In this document: positions 1-12,576 of the stretch, piece after piece | Numbering within the stretch: the first letter of the stretch is position 1 | Layout of the letters: each line of letters opens with the position of its first letter | Assembly (NCBI GenBank): GCA_027924585.1 | Contig: BSBM01000637.1 | Coordinates: 1,612,001-1,676,000, forward strand | From: Larix kaempferi | Taxonomy: Eukaryota; Streptophyta; Pinopsida; Pinales; Pinaceae | DNA: 64,000 nucleotides | Direction of reading: 5' to 3' | Made by a program: the position numbers and the translations under genes | The notes under the pieces: generated by a model | The model's input: only the letters and a program-made list of their open reading frames with translations | What the model was told of the DNA's origin: nothing | The model's database searches: none

Positions 1-577
1 GAAATATGGAAAACGTTATGCACTTTAATAGTGGGAGATAGGTCTGGCTCATATGCTATTGGTCCAACTGAACTTAGGACCTCGAATGGTCCACAAAATA
101 TGGCTTCCAACTTCGTACAGTTTCCCAAACTGAATGAAATTTTCTCGCCTCTAACTTTCAAGAATACTTGGTCTCCCACATGGAACCCTTTAAACATTCT
201 TCCCTTGTCAGTATAACTTTTATGTATATCTTGTGCCACTTTCAAGTTCTACTTGATCTTGGCCACTTGTTCTTCCATGTCCTATAGCATTTCAGGTTCA
301 ACTATTAGTATTTCCATAGGCTTGTCCTAGTTCACTAGAACATCGCACCCTCGGCCGTATAAGATTAAAAAAAAATCATCTTCAACGATGCTTGGTATTC
401 ATTGCTATAGCAAAACTCTACCAGTTACAAGTATTATTCCCACTTTGTAGGTCTGTCCATCATGCACATCTTCAACATATATTCAATGACTTGATTAACT
501 CACTTAGTTTTCCTATTCATCCGTGGACAATAGGTTGCGTTAAGATTGAGTTTGGTTGCAAACTCCTTAAACAAACA
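1..577 (-). pseudogene. Element F integrase, C-terminal part of the split gene (chromovirus-like Ty3/gypsy)
   Basis: Read on the minus strand, this segment gives a decayed integrase stretch (about 577 down to 370) with the familiar order LFKE-ATKLN, a YHPQ-type segment degraded to YCPR, then VNQVIE, MDRP and LVEF. These are the residues around and after the catalytic glutamate of Ty3/gypsy integrases. Stops and frameshifts are frequent, so it is dead. The segment continues the integrase that stops at 10,095: the left piece resumes with LFKE where the right piece ends in FWKG, and element G lies between them. The remainder of the integrase and the 3' LTR of F would lie left of the window. I am fairly sure of the family and less sure of exact frames. 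Confidence 0.7.
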
Positions 578-3500
578 TATTATCACCAATATTGTAGTTG
601 CCCCTACAGGTGGATCCAATATGGATGGTAGAGGGGATAGGAAACTAAAGTGGTGAACCAAGAGGGCCTTGGCTCCCAAATGGATGGTTGTCATGCCAAC
701 CAAGGTACTCTTCGCTTTAGCTATCAAAGCCAAGATAGCAAGGGGGAGACCCAGATCTACTCCCGACAGGAGAGATCAACCCAATCACCAGATAAAATCA
801 ATCTAATGAGGTAAGTAAGGTGACAGGTATGGAACCCGAGAAATAAGGAATTAAGACCACTGTGGAGGATTGGGCAAGGTATAGTATGACAATGAAAGAT
901 AACACAGTGATTCAATGGTTAGGTATGATTCCAGGATTCAAAGGTAGTTTCAAATAATCAAAATCAATTGCCTTGGGAAATGTGACCCTTAAAATAGGGA
1001 AAGTGTCCCAAATCAGAGATCTGACAGTTAGGGCTTTCTAGCTATGCTTGATGAAAGGATATGACAATTTCAAGGTGTTTCAAGCAACAAGACAAAGATC
1101 AAACCACAAGATAACTCAACAATCCAAGAAAGTCGAATTGACTTAGGGAAGATTAGTGCCTTGGGAATTGGGCCAAATGGAGTCGGATGTCCACCAAATT
1201 GTAGACCTAGAATGTTGAGGTGTTGAGGTAGGTGGATCTTGAAAATCAAGGTCATCCAATGGCTAGATCTCAGTAGATCTGAGATTGAAATGTGCCACAA
1301 AGTGACCCAAGTGGGGATCAACCCTCAAAATGAGGAATGGGGCCCACAAGGTGAAAATCACTGAAGTGACACACTAGGGGTAGGTCATCAATTATGGAGA
1401 TGATAGATCAAGTGGGATCTCACCTACCCAGGTGCTAGATCCTTGCAAACTATCCCCTCCTAGGAAGTGCGACCTCCATTGGAGAGACTGTTTTTCCTTA
1501 GGAAAGGGGTCGGATGAAGGCCAAATCACACCAAATTACAGATCTGAATCGCCGTGGATACTGTAGAGGTGGGTTTTAAATTTTATACCCAAACACCAAG
1601 TGGATCTTACTAGATCTGAGAAAATGTAAAATGAGGGTTTGTAAATTAAGGGTTTTATCAATGAAGTAGTTGTGCCAATCGATTGGAACCAAGACAAGAA
1701 GAAAAAACCTGTGGATCTTACTTGGATAACCTTGTAGATGCCTTGATGATGATGATCTATGCAAACCCGATCAATTTTAAGCGATTTGAGGTAGTTTTCT
1801 ATGAAGTCGATTTTCCCAAGGAAGCCTATGCGCCCTCTCTCCTGCACAATAAACGTCAACAATATCAGATTTACTTCGAACAAGAGATAAGACTAATTCC
1901 ACAAGAGAAATAACAAAAAGATAGCATAGATCACAATGATACTACTGATAACCCCTTGATACAAGCGAATGCCAAGTGGAGCGAGTTGAAGAAGCCTTGC
2001 AAAAACGCCCAAGTGAAGTCGCCCTCCTGTAGACAAGACAAAGTTTCCAAAAAAGATAGATCTTACCACAAATACCCAAATGCTAGGATGCAAAAGACTT
2101 TCCAATCACCATCTAAGAACACTAGATGCAAAGGAGACCACAAGAATTTCCACAAGAAATTTTTTTCTATATCAAGTATATCAAGATTCCAAGAGCCAAA
2201 GACCCCTTTATAATGAGAAGCTCTCCCCTTTAAATAGGATGGAGAGAGGCCATAACCCTGACCAATTTTTGAATGAGTGGCTAATATTAAAAGATCAAAA
2301 GATCTAATCAATGGCTGAGATGATCTCAACAATACAATACATGGATCACTAATAAAATAATACAATATGTGGACAAACTCACCCTAGAAGAGGGGATCCC
2401 ACCAAATCATGATGATAAAATATAAAAGATAGCTCATGGTGGGTCCAAGGGGTAATTTATAACACCCTTGGTCAATCCCCATGGAGCAATATCTAAGAAT
2501 AAATAATCTAGACACCAAATCGTGCCTCTTTGGGAAAATTGTGAGCCTTAAGAGGCTCCAGAAATCATCAAAAAGTGCCATAAGTGATGGATGTGGGTCC
2601 CAATGAAGCTGAAACTGCTGGAGAAGGTGTGGAAGACATCCCATTCATCATCACTGATCATCCCATGCCATAACCTTACCTCAGTATCCCAAATCGAATT
2701 CCTCTGTAGCCATTTTTACCATTTCTGGACTGCCTCGGGAAGTGTGAAACTGCCCAAACTGCCTCCTGGAGTGCCTGGCTCCAAAAATAAAAATCTCCAG
2801 ACTGTTTGGGAGGGGGTTAATATGGTAATAACAAGTGGATGGACCACCCCCTCCAAAAATAGCGCTTTAGGTGAACCAATCATATCTCTGCTCTGCTCTG
2901 ATAGGGCCTTCGACAAACCAAAACTGCACTAGGATAGCCAACTGAGGCTAAGAATCATTGTAACTGCCCATAACTGAAAACAGACTATCTCATTGGACTC
3001 AGAAGGTCCAAATCCATCTAAGGTGTGTACTCATACACCATATAGTCCTCTGCATGGTCCAAAATAAATACTCATCATATCCGGTAGACCAAATAATAAT
3101 AATCTGTAAAAGTGTTGAAAAGCACAAATCATCATCAAAGCCTGAAACCATTGCATAAGCCCACCATGGTGACCTGCACCAGACCATATATCATCTATCT
3201 GTAACATCTGAGGTCTGCCACCTCATGTCCTATGGTTGACTTTTGGTCAAACTGAGGTTTGACCAAGTCAACATGACCAAAATATGACTCAAATTGTCAT
3301 CAAGCTGCTGCAAGGTATCAAAGGTTAAAACATGCTTTACAATCCATTCACATAACAATTATAACTAGTAGAAATCATTACTGGTGATCTAAATCCAAAT
3401 ATAATATGTCATTAATTATTATTAATTACTCAAACAAGACTTTCAAGGTCATACTCACTTCATAGTTGTGATAAATTTGCTAGTGAAGGGTGAAGGATAA

Positions 3501-3860
3501 GAAACAATTGGCTAGGTCAAAGGATGACTTACTATCTTAACACTGTGACACTTCGGAAATGGAAAAGGGAATACACACCATAGCATAAAGTGGACAAGCA
3601 ATAACACAGGGAATGACAGTGTCTCACAAATGGATAAGTTGTTCAAAGAGTGTTTATTCACCTTGCACAGATGCGCACAATCCATAATACAAATGAGGCC
3701 AACAATCTTTTTGATATAGAGTTTAAGTTCCATTGCTTTTTGGGCCTAGAGTTTCCATAGCCTTTGATATATGTGTGTTTATAAACACATTGCATAGATT
3801 TACATTTAATTTAGGCTTTTTTGCTACAGGTGTGTTTTTAAGGCACTTGTTTACATGACA
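578..3860 (-). repeat. Element G 3' LTR, truncated
   Basis: This is a direct repeat of 5,873-about 9,140, recognisable throughout by long near-identical blocks (for example GTGCCATAAGTGATGGATG and TAATAATAATCTGTAAAAG). The outer terminus is TATTATCACC, a mutated TGTTATCACC. The homologue of 9,140-10,094 is absent, so the U3 start and polypurine tract of the 3' LTR are missing. A possible minus-strand TATA (CATTATAAAGG) lies near 2,203-2,213. No gene is supported; the short open frames here are not conserved between the two LTR copies. Confidence 0.75.
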
Positions 3861-5507
3861 AGGACACTCAATTCTGACTACTCCGGGAATGACGCACAAA
3901 CCAAGTAGGGATAAATTGTGGAATAAAGTTAAGATCGAGATTATCCCCACTTGTTGTTTAAGGATGGAGAAACGATGAAATTGATCTTTATATTCCCCTT
4001 CCAGCCACCAAGAAGATTTAAGAATGTTATTTATCAAAGATGACTGAAAGGGAAAATGAAGCACTTTATCTCCATTCATGCGACAATATATAGACTCTTG
4101 ATTGAAAATACCAAAAGTAAAAGATTGACCAGACCACAAACTCAAAGAAGATTCAAAAAGCTGGGATGGGAGGGTGGATTGAAAATTTATTGACCTTGAA
4201 TTTTTCCAAAAAGGAGAGAACTTATTGCGAGCACCCAACCCCAAAATTTGAAATAAGCAATCCTGATTAAAAATTGAATTGGAAAAATTATAAACATTGG
4301 ATGATTTAAGTGAAGTATTATTTCCGAGCTTCCCATAAACATTAAGATATTGGTTCGAGGATTCTATTAAGGAAAGCTCTTCATTAGTCTGATTCACTAA
4401 ACCATCATCATCATGAGATTTCTCTTCAATTGATTTATCTTTAAGTTCATAAGATGATAATTGATCAGGGATCGTATCGACAAACTCATCACAAACCACT
4501 TGATCATTAGTTTCTAGAGAAACTTGGTTGTTGTCCCTACTTTCTTATTCTTCAATGTCATGATAAGAAAAATCATGAATTATACAAGGATTATGAAAAG
4601 GGATCTCACTAATGGAAGACTCAACCATGGATGCTTCTTGATGGAAAAAATTTGTATCATTCTCTTCATCTGAGACTTCTTCAGGCAATGATGACAAGAC
4701 TCTCATAAGTTCCCCTCTTATGTCAAAATCAAGGCAATAATCCCGAGGGATTGAAATTTTCTCACTGTCATTCATTACCTTCTCACGAGGCTCAATTAGC
4801 TCAAGAAAAGGGGAATCACTTTGATAAGGACAATCATTAGTTAATTCATTATTGGTTTCTTGATCATCTTCATCAAGTTGATTCTCATCAAGAGACTCAT
4901 TTTCTGACTATTCTTCCATAGTTTCATTAATGGTTTCTCCCCACTCATTTATTAACAAATCCATGAACATGTCATACCCAATGATGGATCCTGGGGCTAA
5001 ATGATCAAACCATAGTCGGGCATCCCCTTCTAGGGAAGCACCAAGGGATCGCATATAGACATCCTCACCATCAGCACCCAGAAATTCCATATGGTCCCAG
5101 AGGGCATCCAAATGACTTTCAATAGATGTTCCATTAATTCCATCAAAATGAGGCAACCCCCTGATGTATCCATTTGGCATAAGATGAGGTGCCCCATATA
5201 TTTCTTAAAAATCAAAAGGAGATGGCTTGGGTTTCCTAAAAGTTCTAGTTGCTTGAGCTGGGCGAGGATCATTTACCAAAATCCTTGACTGAGTTTGATA
5301 TTTTCTAATTGGTTCACTTGGGATATTTGGGGAAAAATTATTAGATGGATGAGGTGAATGATGGGTATCATAAGAATATTGATATGCAGGTTCATGCCTA
5401 TAATTATTCTGATAATCATTCTCATACATAAATTTCAAGTTTCTATCATTAATCTCTGTTATAATTTTTAATTGTTCTTTAAGATCTTGAAGAAGATCCT
5501 GGTCCAT
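3723..5507 (-). pseudogene. Element G gag-like ORF, one frame with three internal stops
   Basis: Four open segments (5,507-5,205, 5,180-4,908, 4,775-4,545, 4,499-3,723) lie in one minus-strand frame. Together they make about 595 codons broken by only three stops. The second segment resembles a plant retrotransposon capsid: LPHFDG, then SIESHL, EDVYMRSL, EGDARLWFDHL and a short helix ending INEWGE. The first segment is Asn/Tyr/Pro-rich. The third is acidic. The last (258 aa) has no family I recognise, contains a hydrophobic run near ISILTLFHNLSLLGLC, and runs out of the internal region into the truncated LTR. No zinc knuckle or enzyme domain is visible. It was probably a structural protein of a parasite element; the function of the C-terminal half is unknown. 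Confidence 0.6.
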
Positions 5508-5851
5508 TATGAATTATTAAGATTCTTAGTGTATTATATACATGGGTCCGATTTTTAGTAGAGTCATGGGGTGGAGTCGCCAGGTGAACCACACAAGTAA
5601 TTCACCGAAATGTATTGTAAGGATGTAAATGAGCTCGCTCCTCAGCAGAGTCACGATTCGGAGTCGCCAGGTAGACTTTAAAACTCTTCTACCAAGATAT
5701 ATGTCGTTTGAAGTGCAGGGAGAGAGTAAGTGAAACACAGATGGATATTGTTTAATTAAAAATTGAAATAATACCCATCTAGATTAATCTGGATGCGATA
5801 AGATATGAGTTATGCATGGATAATCGTAGACACCTAAGGTAAGCCTCTACC

Positions 5852-5869
5852 TCCCCAACAATGACGCCA
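5852..5869 (-). promoter_or_regulatory. Element G primer-binding site
   Basis: On the minus strand, TGGCGTCATTGTTGGGGA lies three bases inside the LTR end at 5,873. It resembles the complement of the plant tRNA-Asp 3' end (TGGCGCCGTTGCCGGGGA, from memory) at 14 of 18 positions. This site sets the element on the minus strand and makes the right repeat the 5' LTR. Confidence 0.6.
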
Positions 5870-5872
5870 AAA

Positions 5873-8800
5873 TGTTATCACCAATCTTGTAGTTGCCCCT
5901 ACAGGTGGATCCAATGTGGATGGTAGAGGGGATAGGAAACTAAAGTGGTGAACCAAGAGGGCCTTGGCTCCCAAATGGATGTTTGTCATGCCAACCAAGG
6001 CACTCTTTGATTTAGCTATCAAAGCCAAGATAGCAAGGGGGAGACCCAGATCTACTCCCGACAGGAGAGATCAACCCAATCACCAGATAAAATCAATCTA
6101 ATGAGGTAAGTAAGGTGACAGGTATGGAACCATAGAAATAAGGAATTAAGACCATTGCGGAGGCTTGGGAAAGGTATAATATGACAATGAAAGATAACAC
6201 ACAATGATTCAATGGTTAGGTATGATTCTAGGATTCAAAGCTAGTTTCAAATAATCAAAATCAACTGCTTTGGGAAACGTGACCCTTAAAATAGGGAAAG
6301 TGTCCCAAATCAGAGATCTGGCAGTTAGGGATTTCTAGCTATGCTTGATGAAAGGATATGACAGTTTCAAGGTGTTTCAAGCAACAAGACAAAGATCAAA
6401 CCACAAGATAACTCAACAATCCAAGAAAGTCAAACTGACGTGGGGAAGATTATTGCCTTGGGAATTGGGCCAAATGGAGTCGGATGTCCACCAAATTGTA
6501 GATCTGGAATTTTGAGTGTTGAGGTAGGTGGATCTTGAAAATCAAGGTCATCCAATGGCTAGATCTCAGTAGATCTGAGATTGAAATGTGCCACAAAGTG
6601 ACCCAAGTGGGGATCAACCCTCAAAATGAGGAATGGGGCCCACAAGGTGAAAATCACTGAAGTGACACACTAGGGGTAGGTCATCAATTATGGAGATGAT
6701 GGATCAAGTGGGATCTCACCTACCCAGGTGCTAGATCCTTGCAAACTAGCCCCTCCTAGGAAGTGAAACCTCCCTTGGAGAGACTGTTTTTCCTTGGGAA
6801 AGGGGTCGGATGAAGGCCAAATCACACCAAATTACAGATCCGAATCGCCGTGGATACTGTAGAGGTGGGTTTCAAATTTTATACCCAAACACCATGTGGA
6901 TCTTACTATATCTGAGAAAATGTAAAATGAGGGTTTGTAAATTAAGGGTTTTATCAATGAAGTAGTTGTGCCAATGGATTGGAACCAAGACAAGAAGAAA
7001 AAACTTGTGGATCTTTCCTGGATAACCTTGTAGATGCCTTGATGATGATGATCTATGCAAACCCGATCAATTTTAAGCGATTTGAGGTAGTTTTCTATGA
7101 AGTCGATTTGCCCAAGGAAGCCTATGTGCCCTCTCTCCTGCACAATAAACATCAACAATATTAGATTTACTGCGAACAAGATATAATACTAATGCCACAA
7201 GAGAAATAAAAAAAAGATAGCATAGATCACAATGATACTACTGATAACCCCCTGATACAAGCGAATGCCAAGTGGAGCGAGTTGAAGAAGCCTTGCAAAA
7301 ACGCCCAAGTGAAGTCGCCCTCTTGTAGACAAGACACAAGTTTCCAAAAAAGATAGATCTTACCACAAATACCCAAATGCTAGGATGCAATAGACTTTCC
7401 AATCACCATCTAAGAACACTAGATGCAAAGGAGACCACAAGAATTTCCATAAGAAAGTTTTTCTATATCAAGATTCCAAGAGCCAAAGACCCCTTTACAA
7501 TGAGAAGCTCTCCCCTTTAAATAGGATGGAGAGAGGCCATAACCCTAACCACTTTTTGAATGAGTGGCTAATATTAAAAGATTAAAATATCTAATCAATG
7601 GTTGAGATGAGCTCAACAATACAATACATGGATTACTAATAAAATAATACAATATGTGGACAAACTCACCCTAGAAAAGGGGATCCCACCAAATCATGAT
7701 GATAAAATATAAAAGATAGCTCATGGTGGGTCCAAGGGGTAATTTCTAACACCCTTGGTCAATCCCCATGGCACAATATCCAAGAATAAATAATCGAGAC
7801 ACCAAATCGTGCCTCTCTGGGAAAATCGTGAGCCTTAGGAGGCTCCAGAAATAATAAAAAAGTGCCATAAGTGATGGATGTGGGTCCCGATGAAGCTAAG
7901 ACTGCTGGAAAAGGTGTGGAAGACATCCCACTGATCATCATTGATCATCCCATACCATAACCTTGCCTCAGTATCCCAAATTGAATTCCTCTGTAGCCAT
8001 TTTTACCATTTTTGGACTACCTCGGGAAGTGTGAAACTACCCAAACTGCCTCCTGGAGTGCTTGGATCCAAAAATAAAAATCACCAGACTGTATGGGAGG
8101 GGGGTAATATGATAATAACAAGTGGATGGACCACCCCCTCCAAAAATAGCACTTTAGGTGAACCAATCATATCTCTGCTATGCTCTGACAGGGCCTCCGA
8201 CAAGCCAAAACTGCACTAGGATAGCCAACTGAGGCTAAGAATCGTTGTAACTGCCCGAAACTGAAAACAAACTATCTCATTTGACTCAGAAGGTCCAAAT
8301 ACATCTAAGGTGTGTACTCATACACCATATAGTCCTCTGCATGGTCCAAAATAAATACTCATCATATCCGACAGACCAAATAATAATAATTTGTAAAAGT
8401 GTTGAAAAGCACAAATCATCATCATAAGCCTGAAACCACTGCATAATCCCACCATGTTGACATGTACTAGACCATATATCATCTATCTGTAACATCTGAG
8501 GTCTACCACCTCATGTCCCGTTGTTAAATTTTGGTCAAACTGAGGTTTGACCAAGTCAACATGACCAAAATATGACTCAAACTGTCATCAAGCTGCTGCA
8601 AGGTATCAAAGGTTAAAACATGCTTTACAATCCATTCACATAGCAATTATAACAAGTATCAATCATTACTGGCGATCTAAATCCAAATATAATATGTCAT
8701 TAATTATTATTAATTACTCAGACAAGACTTTCAAGGTCATACTCACTTCATAGTTGTGATAAATTTGCTAGTGAAGGGTGAAGGCTAAGAAATAATTGGC

Positions 8801-9637
8801 TAGGTCAAAGGATGACTTACTATCTTAACACTGTGACACTTCGGAAATGGAAAAGGGAATAAACACCATAGCATATAGTGGACAAGCAATAACACAGGGA
8901 ATGGCGGTGTCTCACAAATGGATAAGTTGTTCAAAGAGTGTTTATTCACCTTGCATAGATGCGCACAATCCATAATACAAATGAGGCCAGCAATATTTTT
9001 GATATAGAGTTTAAGTTCCATTGCTTTTTGGGCCTAGAGTTTCCATAGACTTTGATCTATGTTTGTTTATAAACACATTGTATAGATTTACATTTAATTT
9101 AGGCTTCTTGTTGCATGTGTGTTTTTAAGTAACTTGTTTACCTGAGCACTTCTAGGTGTGTCATAGACAGCTTGTTTACCTAGGTATTTACATTTCACAA
9201 TAGATATAGCATTTGATATTTCATATCCATTTTCATTTGGCTTTATTTCATAAGATACAACATTTGATTTCCATACTTTGTATTCATGGCAGCACTAAAA
9301 GTTTCAGGTTTAGCTAACAACATCTTTAGTGATTAGGGGGAATTTACAAGGAATACCAACTCACCATAGGCAAGTTTTGTCACCAACTCAGAGCCGAGAC
9401 ACAATAAACATGGAAGCTTATCCAATATAGAGGTTACAGTGGGGGAAGGTCCTCCATGCCACTAGTCAAGTAGTAAGTCAAGGTAATGAACAAATTGGGT
9501 AAGTCATGGATGGATGAAGACAGTGAATAATGAAACCAACACTAGAAAGCCAAAGTATGGCGGGAATGATCACCTATATTCTCCCTAAGGAGGGTAAAAC
9601 CGATGAGTATAGGCCAAGAACTTCTAAGTATGAGTAG

Positions 9638-9686
<49 letters not shown>

Positions 9687-10094
9687 TACAACTAGGTCCA
9701 CATAGCTATATGATCGCCAAATCATGATACTAAGTGCTAAGACATGCTAAGAAAATGGAAATAAAAGCAACATAACCACAACACCATAGTATACCTGCTG
9801 AGTCATATACCTAAATGCTCACCATCTGAACCAACATCTGTCCTCTGAAACTGCTACTATAACTTTGGGCACTACTGTTTGCTCTGATCAAATGGCTAAA
9901 TAGCTACATCGGTCATCTCTCTAAGTGTCCTAAAACTCAGTCATGGCATGGGGAATAGAACTGTTGTCCATAATCTAATAGTGATCCATAATTGATGCTC
10001 ATCTCAACATCTCAATGCAAGGGAATTGGCTTAATAGTGTACTGGAATCTGACCAAAAATGTATGGTAGCCCGGCTACTATATATGTGATAAAA
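5873..10094 (-). repeat. Element G 5' LTR, about 4.2 kb
   Basis: The complete LTR copy runs from TGTTATCACC to the decayed GTGATAAAA, with matching terminal inverted repeats. At about 4,222 bp it is very long for a plant LTR. The part shared with the left copy (5,873-9,140) differs by scattered substitutions and small indels, so the insertion is old. The unshared part (9,140-10,094) includes a TA microsatellite. No conserved coding frame is visible. Confidence 0.7.
9642..9684. repeat. (AT)n microsatellite
   Basis: An uninterrupted AT dinucleotide tract of about 43 bp lies inside the 5' LTR of element G, in the part that the left LTR has lost. Confidence 0.95.
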
Positions 10095-10730
10095 AAACCC
10101 TTCCAAAAGTTTGAAGTGAACTTGGAATCTCAATTTGGAACAATTGCATTAGGAATCCTATGTAGTATGGCAATTTTATTTATATAGATCACTTCAATCT
10201 TAGTTGCTTTAAATGTTGTCTGGACATGTATAAAATGAGCAATATTTGTTAATTTATCAACTACCACCATAATGGAGTCATGTTGCTTCTGTGTCCTTGG
10301 TAATTTAGTGATAAAATCAATAATTACCACGTCCCACTTCCATTCTGGAATTGGTAATGGATGTAATAGACCCGTAGGATGTTTGGAATCTGCTTGAAAC
10401 CTTTGACACTTGAGGCACTTAGCAATAACCTATCCACCTCTTTCTTCATGTCCGACCAAAAGTATTCCTTCTTCATGACCGTAAGGGTTTTCTGATATCC
10501 ATGATGACCCATAAGGAACACCATGCCTTTCATGCAAAATGATCTTCTTCAATTCATCCTTATTAGGTGCATAAATTTTATCATAGTACAGGAGAAATCG
10601 ATCCTTCCTCAATTTATACTGCATAAAATTCGATGGCATGTTACTTGACTGTAACACTACTTTAATTTGCAAATAATGCTCATCAAAAGTCAGTGCTTCT
10701 AGCAATTTTCTCTTCAAGTTTGTTTTCCAA
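10095..10730 (-). pseudogene. Element F integrase, N-terminal and core part
   Basis: Minus-strand integrase fragments: a zinc-binding region with HHGYQKTL, then KKEYFWSDM and a degraded CxxC region, followed by the catalytic core DFITKLPRTQKQHDSIMVVV. The first catalytic aspartate (DFITKLP) is present. The frame runs IPNAIV, a stop, then DSKFTSNFWKG, where element G cuts in at 10,094. The second catalytic aspartate is the one in DSKFTSNF (canonical SDRDSKF). The wording is typical of plant chromoviruses. The remainder is at 1-577. Frameshifts split the zinc finger from the core. Confidence 0.75.
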
Positions 10731-11111
10731 CTACTGATGGTTGTAATCTTCATCAGCTGATTCCTTCTACTAAGTGCGTTTGCAACTTGATTTTGTTTTC
10801 CCTTGATATGCTTGATTTCAAAATTGAATTCGCTCAGGAATTCCATCCATCTAGCTTGACGAGCATTCAATTTTGGTTGTTCAAACAAATATTTTAAACT
10901 GTAATGATCCGACTTCAACTCAAATTTGTTAGCAATGAGGTAATGCCTCCACATTCTCAGAACATGTACTATAGTTGCGAGCTCGAGCCTCAACAAGTCC
11001 TCCCATAGATGCATCTGTGCATACTACATATTCCTTATCTGGGTCTGCAATCTTTAGAATTGGCACACATGTGAGTATCTTCTTCAGAAGTCTAAAACTA
11101 TCTTCACATTT
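10731..11111 (-). pseudogene. Element F RNase H
   Basis: Minus strand. The segment reads ELATIVHVLRMWRHYL, SDHYSLKYLF, LNARQARWMEFLSEF and FEIKHIKGKQNQVANALSRR. This is the C-terminal two thirds of a Ty3/gypsy RNase H. The final motif is normally NxxADALSRR; here the aspartate position reads Asn (VANALSRR), so the copy is probably inactive. It is linked to the RT upstream through a frameshift near 11,000-11,100. Confidence 0.7.
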
Positions 11112-11936
11112 CTACTTCCAATCAAATTTCACACCCTTCTTATGTAAATATGTAATAGGATTTTCTATTATGGAAAAAGCTTCAATAAATCTCTTGTAAT
11201 ATCCAACAAATCCCATAAAATATCTTACCTCAGACACATTTCTAGGAGTGGGGCATTCTTGTATAGATTTTATTTTAATAGGGCCCATGGTCACTCCTTC
11301 CTCTAAGATAATGTGACCTAGACATAATAGCTTCTTATGATAAAAGGTGCACTTACTTATCTTAGCATACAATTGATTTTCTCTCAGAATTTGTAAAGCT
11401 ATTCTCAAATGTTCTTCATGCTCTTCCTCCATCTTGGAATAAATTAATATAGCATCTAAGAACACAATAATGAATTTATCCAGAAATTCTCTGAATACAC
11501 CGTTAATGAGGCACATAAATGTGGTTGGTGCATTCGTCACACCATAAGGAAAGACCATGTCTTCATAATTCCCATACTTGGTCCTGAAAGTAGTTTTACT
11601 AATATCTTCATCCATAATATGCACTTGATGATAACATGATCTCAAATCAATCTTAGAGAAGACTCTTTCTCCTTGCACCTGATCGAATAGATCATCAATC
11701 CTTGGTAATGGATACATGTTCTTAATGGTGGCCTTGTTCAACTATCTATAATCCTCATATAACCTCAAGGTACCATCCTTCTTTTCCATGAAGAGGGAAG
11801 GCACTCCCCATGGTGATACACTAGGGTGTATGTAACCCTTCTTCAACAATTCTTCTAATTTCATTTTCAGCTCCTTTAACTGAGGTGTTCTCATTCTGTA
11901 AGGAGATTTGTATATAGGCACAATTCTTGATACCAA
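11112..11936 (-). pseudogene. Element F reverse transcriptase
   Basis: Minus strand. Two same-frame segments (11,936-11,742 and 11,741-11,112), separated by one stop, cover the RT palm and fingers: [18 protein letters not shown], then YPLPRIDDLFDQ, VFSKIDLRSCYHQ, FRTKYGNYE, FPYGVTNAPTTF, and IIVFLDAILIYSK. The catalytic box, normally YLDDILIYS, reads FLDAILIYS: the second aspartate is Ala, so the enzyme would be dead even without the stop. Thumb motifs (LGHII, MGFVGYYKRFI) follow. The overall wording fits chromoviruses. Confidence 0.85.
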
Positions 11937-12005
11937 ATCGATTGTGAAATTGATATACCTCTTAGGGGGTAATCCCGATACATCTTGAAATTCATCTTTA
12001 AACTC

Positions 12006-12576
12006 CTATAATACTGCATAGTATTCAACATATGGTTCATTTCCAGTTAGTATCTCCTCAGCATGGATCAAGTGCAATTGACAACCTTTCTTTATACATG
12101 TATTCATTTGCATGGATGAGATTTTCCTAACAGATATTGGCCTTGGAATTCCCTTTATTTGAATTGGATTCATGTCTTTATCTAGACATGTAATGATTTT
12201 ATGGTGACAATGTATATTGGAAAAATGCGATTCCAACCAATCCATTCCAATAATACATCATACAAGACAAGGGGAATTATATCTAAATCGACCCTTTTCT
12301 AAAACCCATTCATCTTGAAACAACAATCTTTTATCATCCAGGTGAGATTTCATTTCATACCGGTGGATAATTGCACCATTTTGGATTGTGGTAATTTACT
12401 GCTCACTAAGTGACATCTTTCAATCACATTAGCATTAATGTAACTATAAGTGGCTTCAAAATCAATTAAAATTTAAATTGGTACATCAACGATCTTACCT
12501 TCAATCTCAATCATGCTTGATTGATGGTTTGCTTGTCGATTATCTAGATATGCATAGATTTTGGGTATGTTCCTAG
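12006..12576 (-). pseudogene. Element F protease region, heavily decayed
   Basis: This lies between the zinc-knuckle region and RT, where a Ty3/gypsy protease belongs. The minus strand gives MDWLESHFSNIHCHHK (12,245 downward), the conserved MDWL element that follows the protease core in chromoviruses, and upstream scraps such as IEIEGKIVDVPI. The catalytic DSG cannot be found in a clean frame. Assignment is mainly by position. Confidence 0.5.

Larger units (their letters stand above)
578..10094 (-). mobile_element. Element G: non-autonomous LTR retrotransposon with giant LTRs
   Basis: Two direct repeats, 578-about 3,860 and 5,873-10,094, flank about 2 kb of internal DNA. The right copy starts TGTTATCACC and ends GTGATAAAA, a decayed TG...CA pair with terminal inverted repeats. 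The flanks read AAACA (573-577) and AAACC (10,095-10,099), a 5-bp target duplication with one mismatch. The element interrupts the integrase of F precisely. A primer-binding site on the minus strand next to the right LTR fixes the orientation. The internal part holds one gag-like frame and no protease, RT, RNase H or integrase, so the element needed enzymes from elsewhere. The left LTR lacks about 950 bp at its internal end, so a deletion may also have removed other internal sequence. Confidence 0.75.

Noticed and set aside
1683-2213. Small plus-strand frames in the G LTR (about 76 and 85 codons)
   Set aside because: The related frame in the other LTR copy (6,979-7,164) is shortened by a new stop, and no conserved protein is visible.
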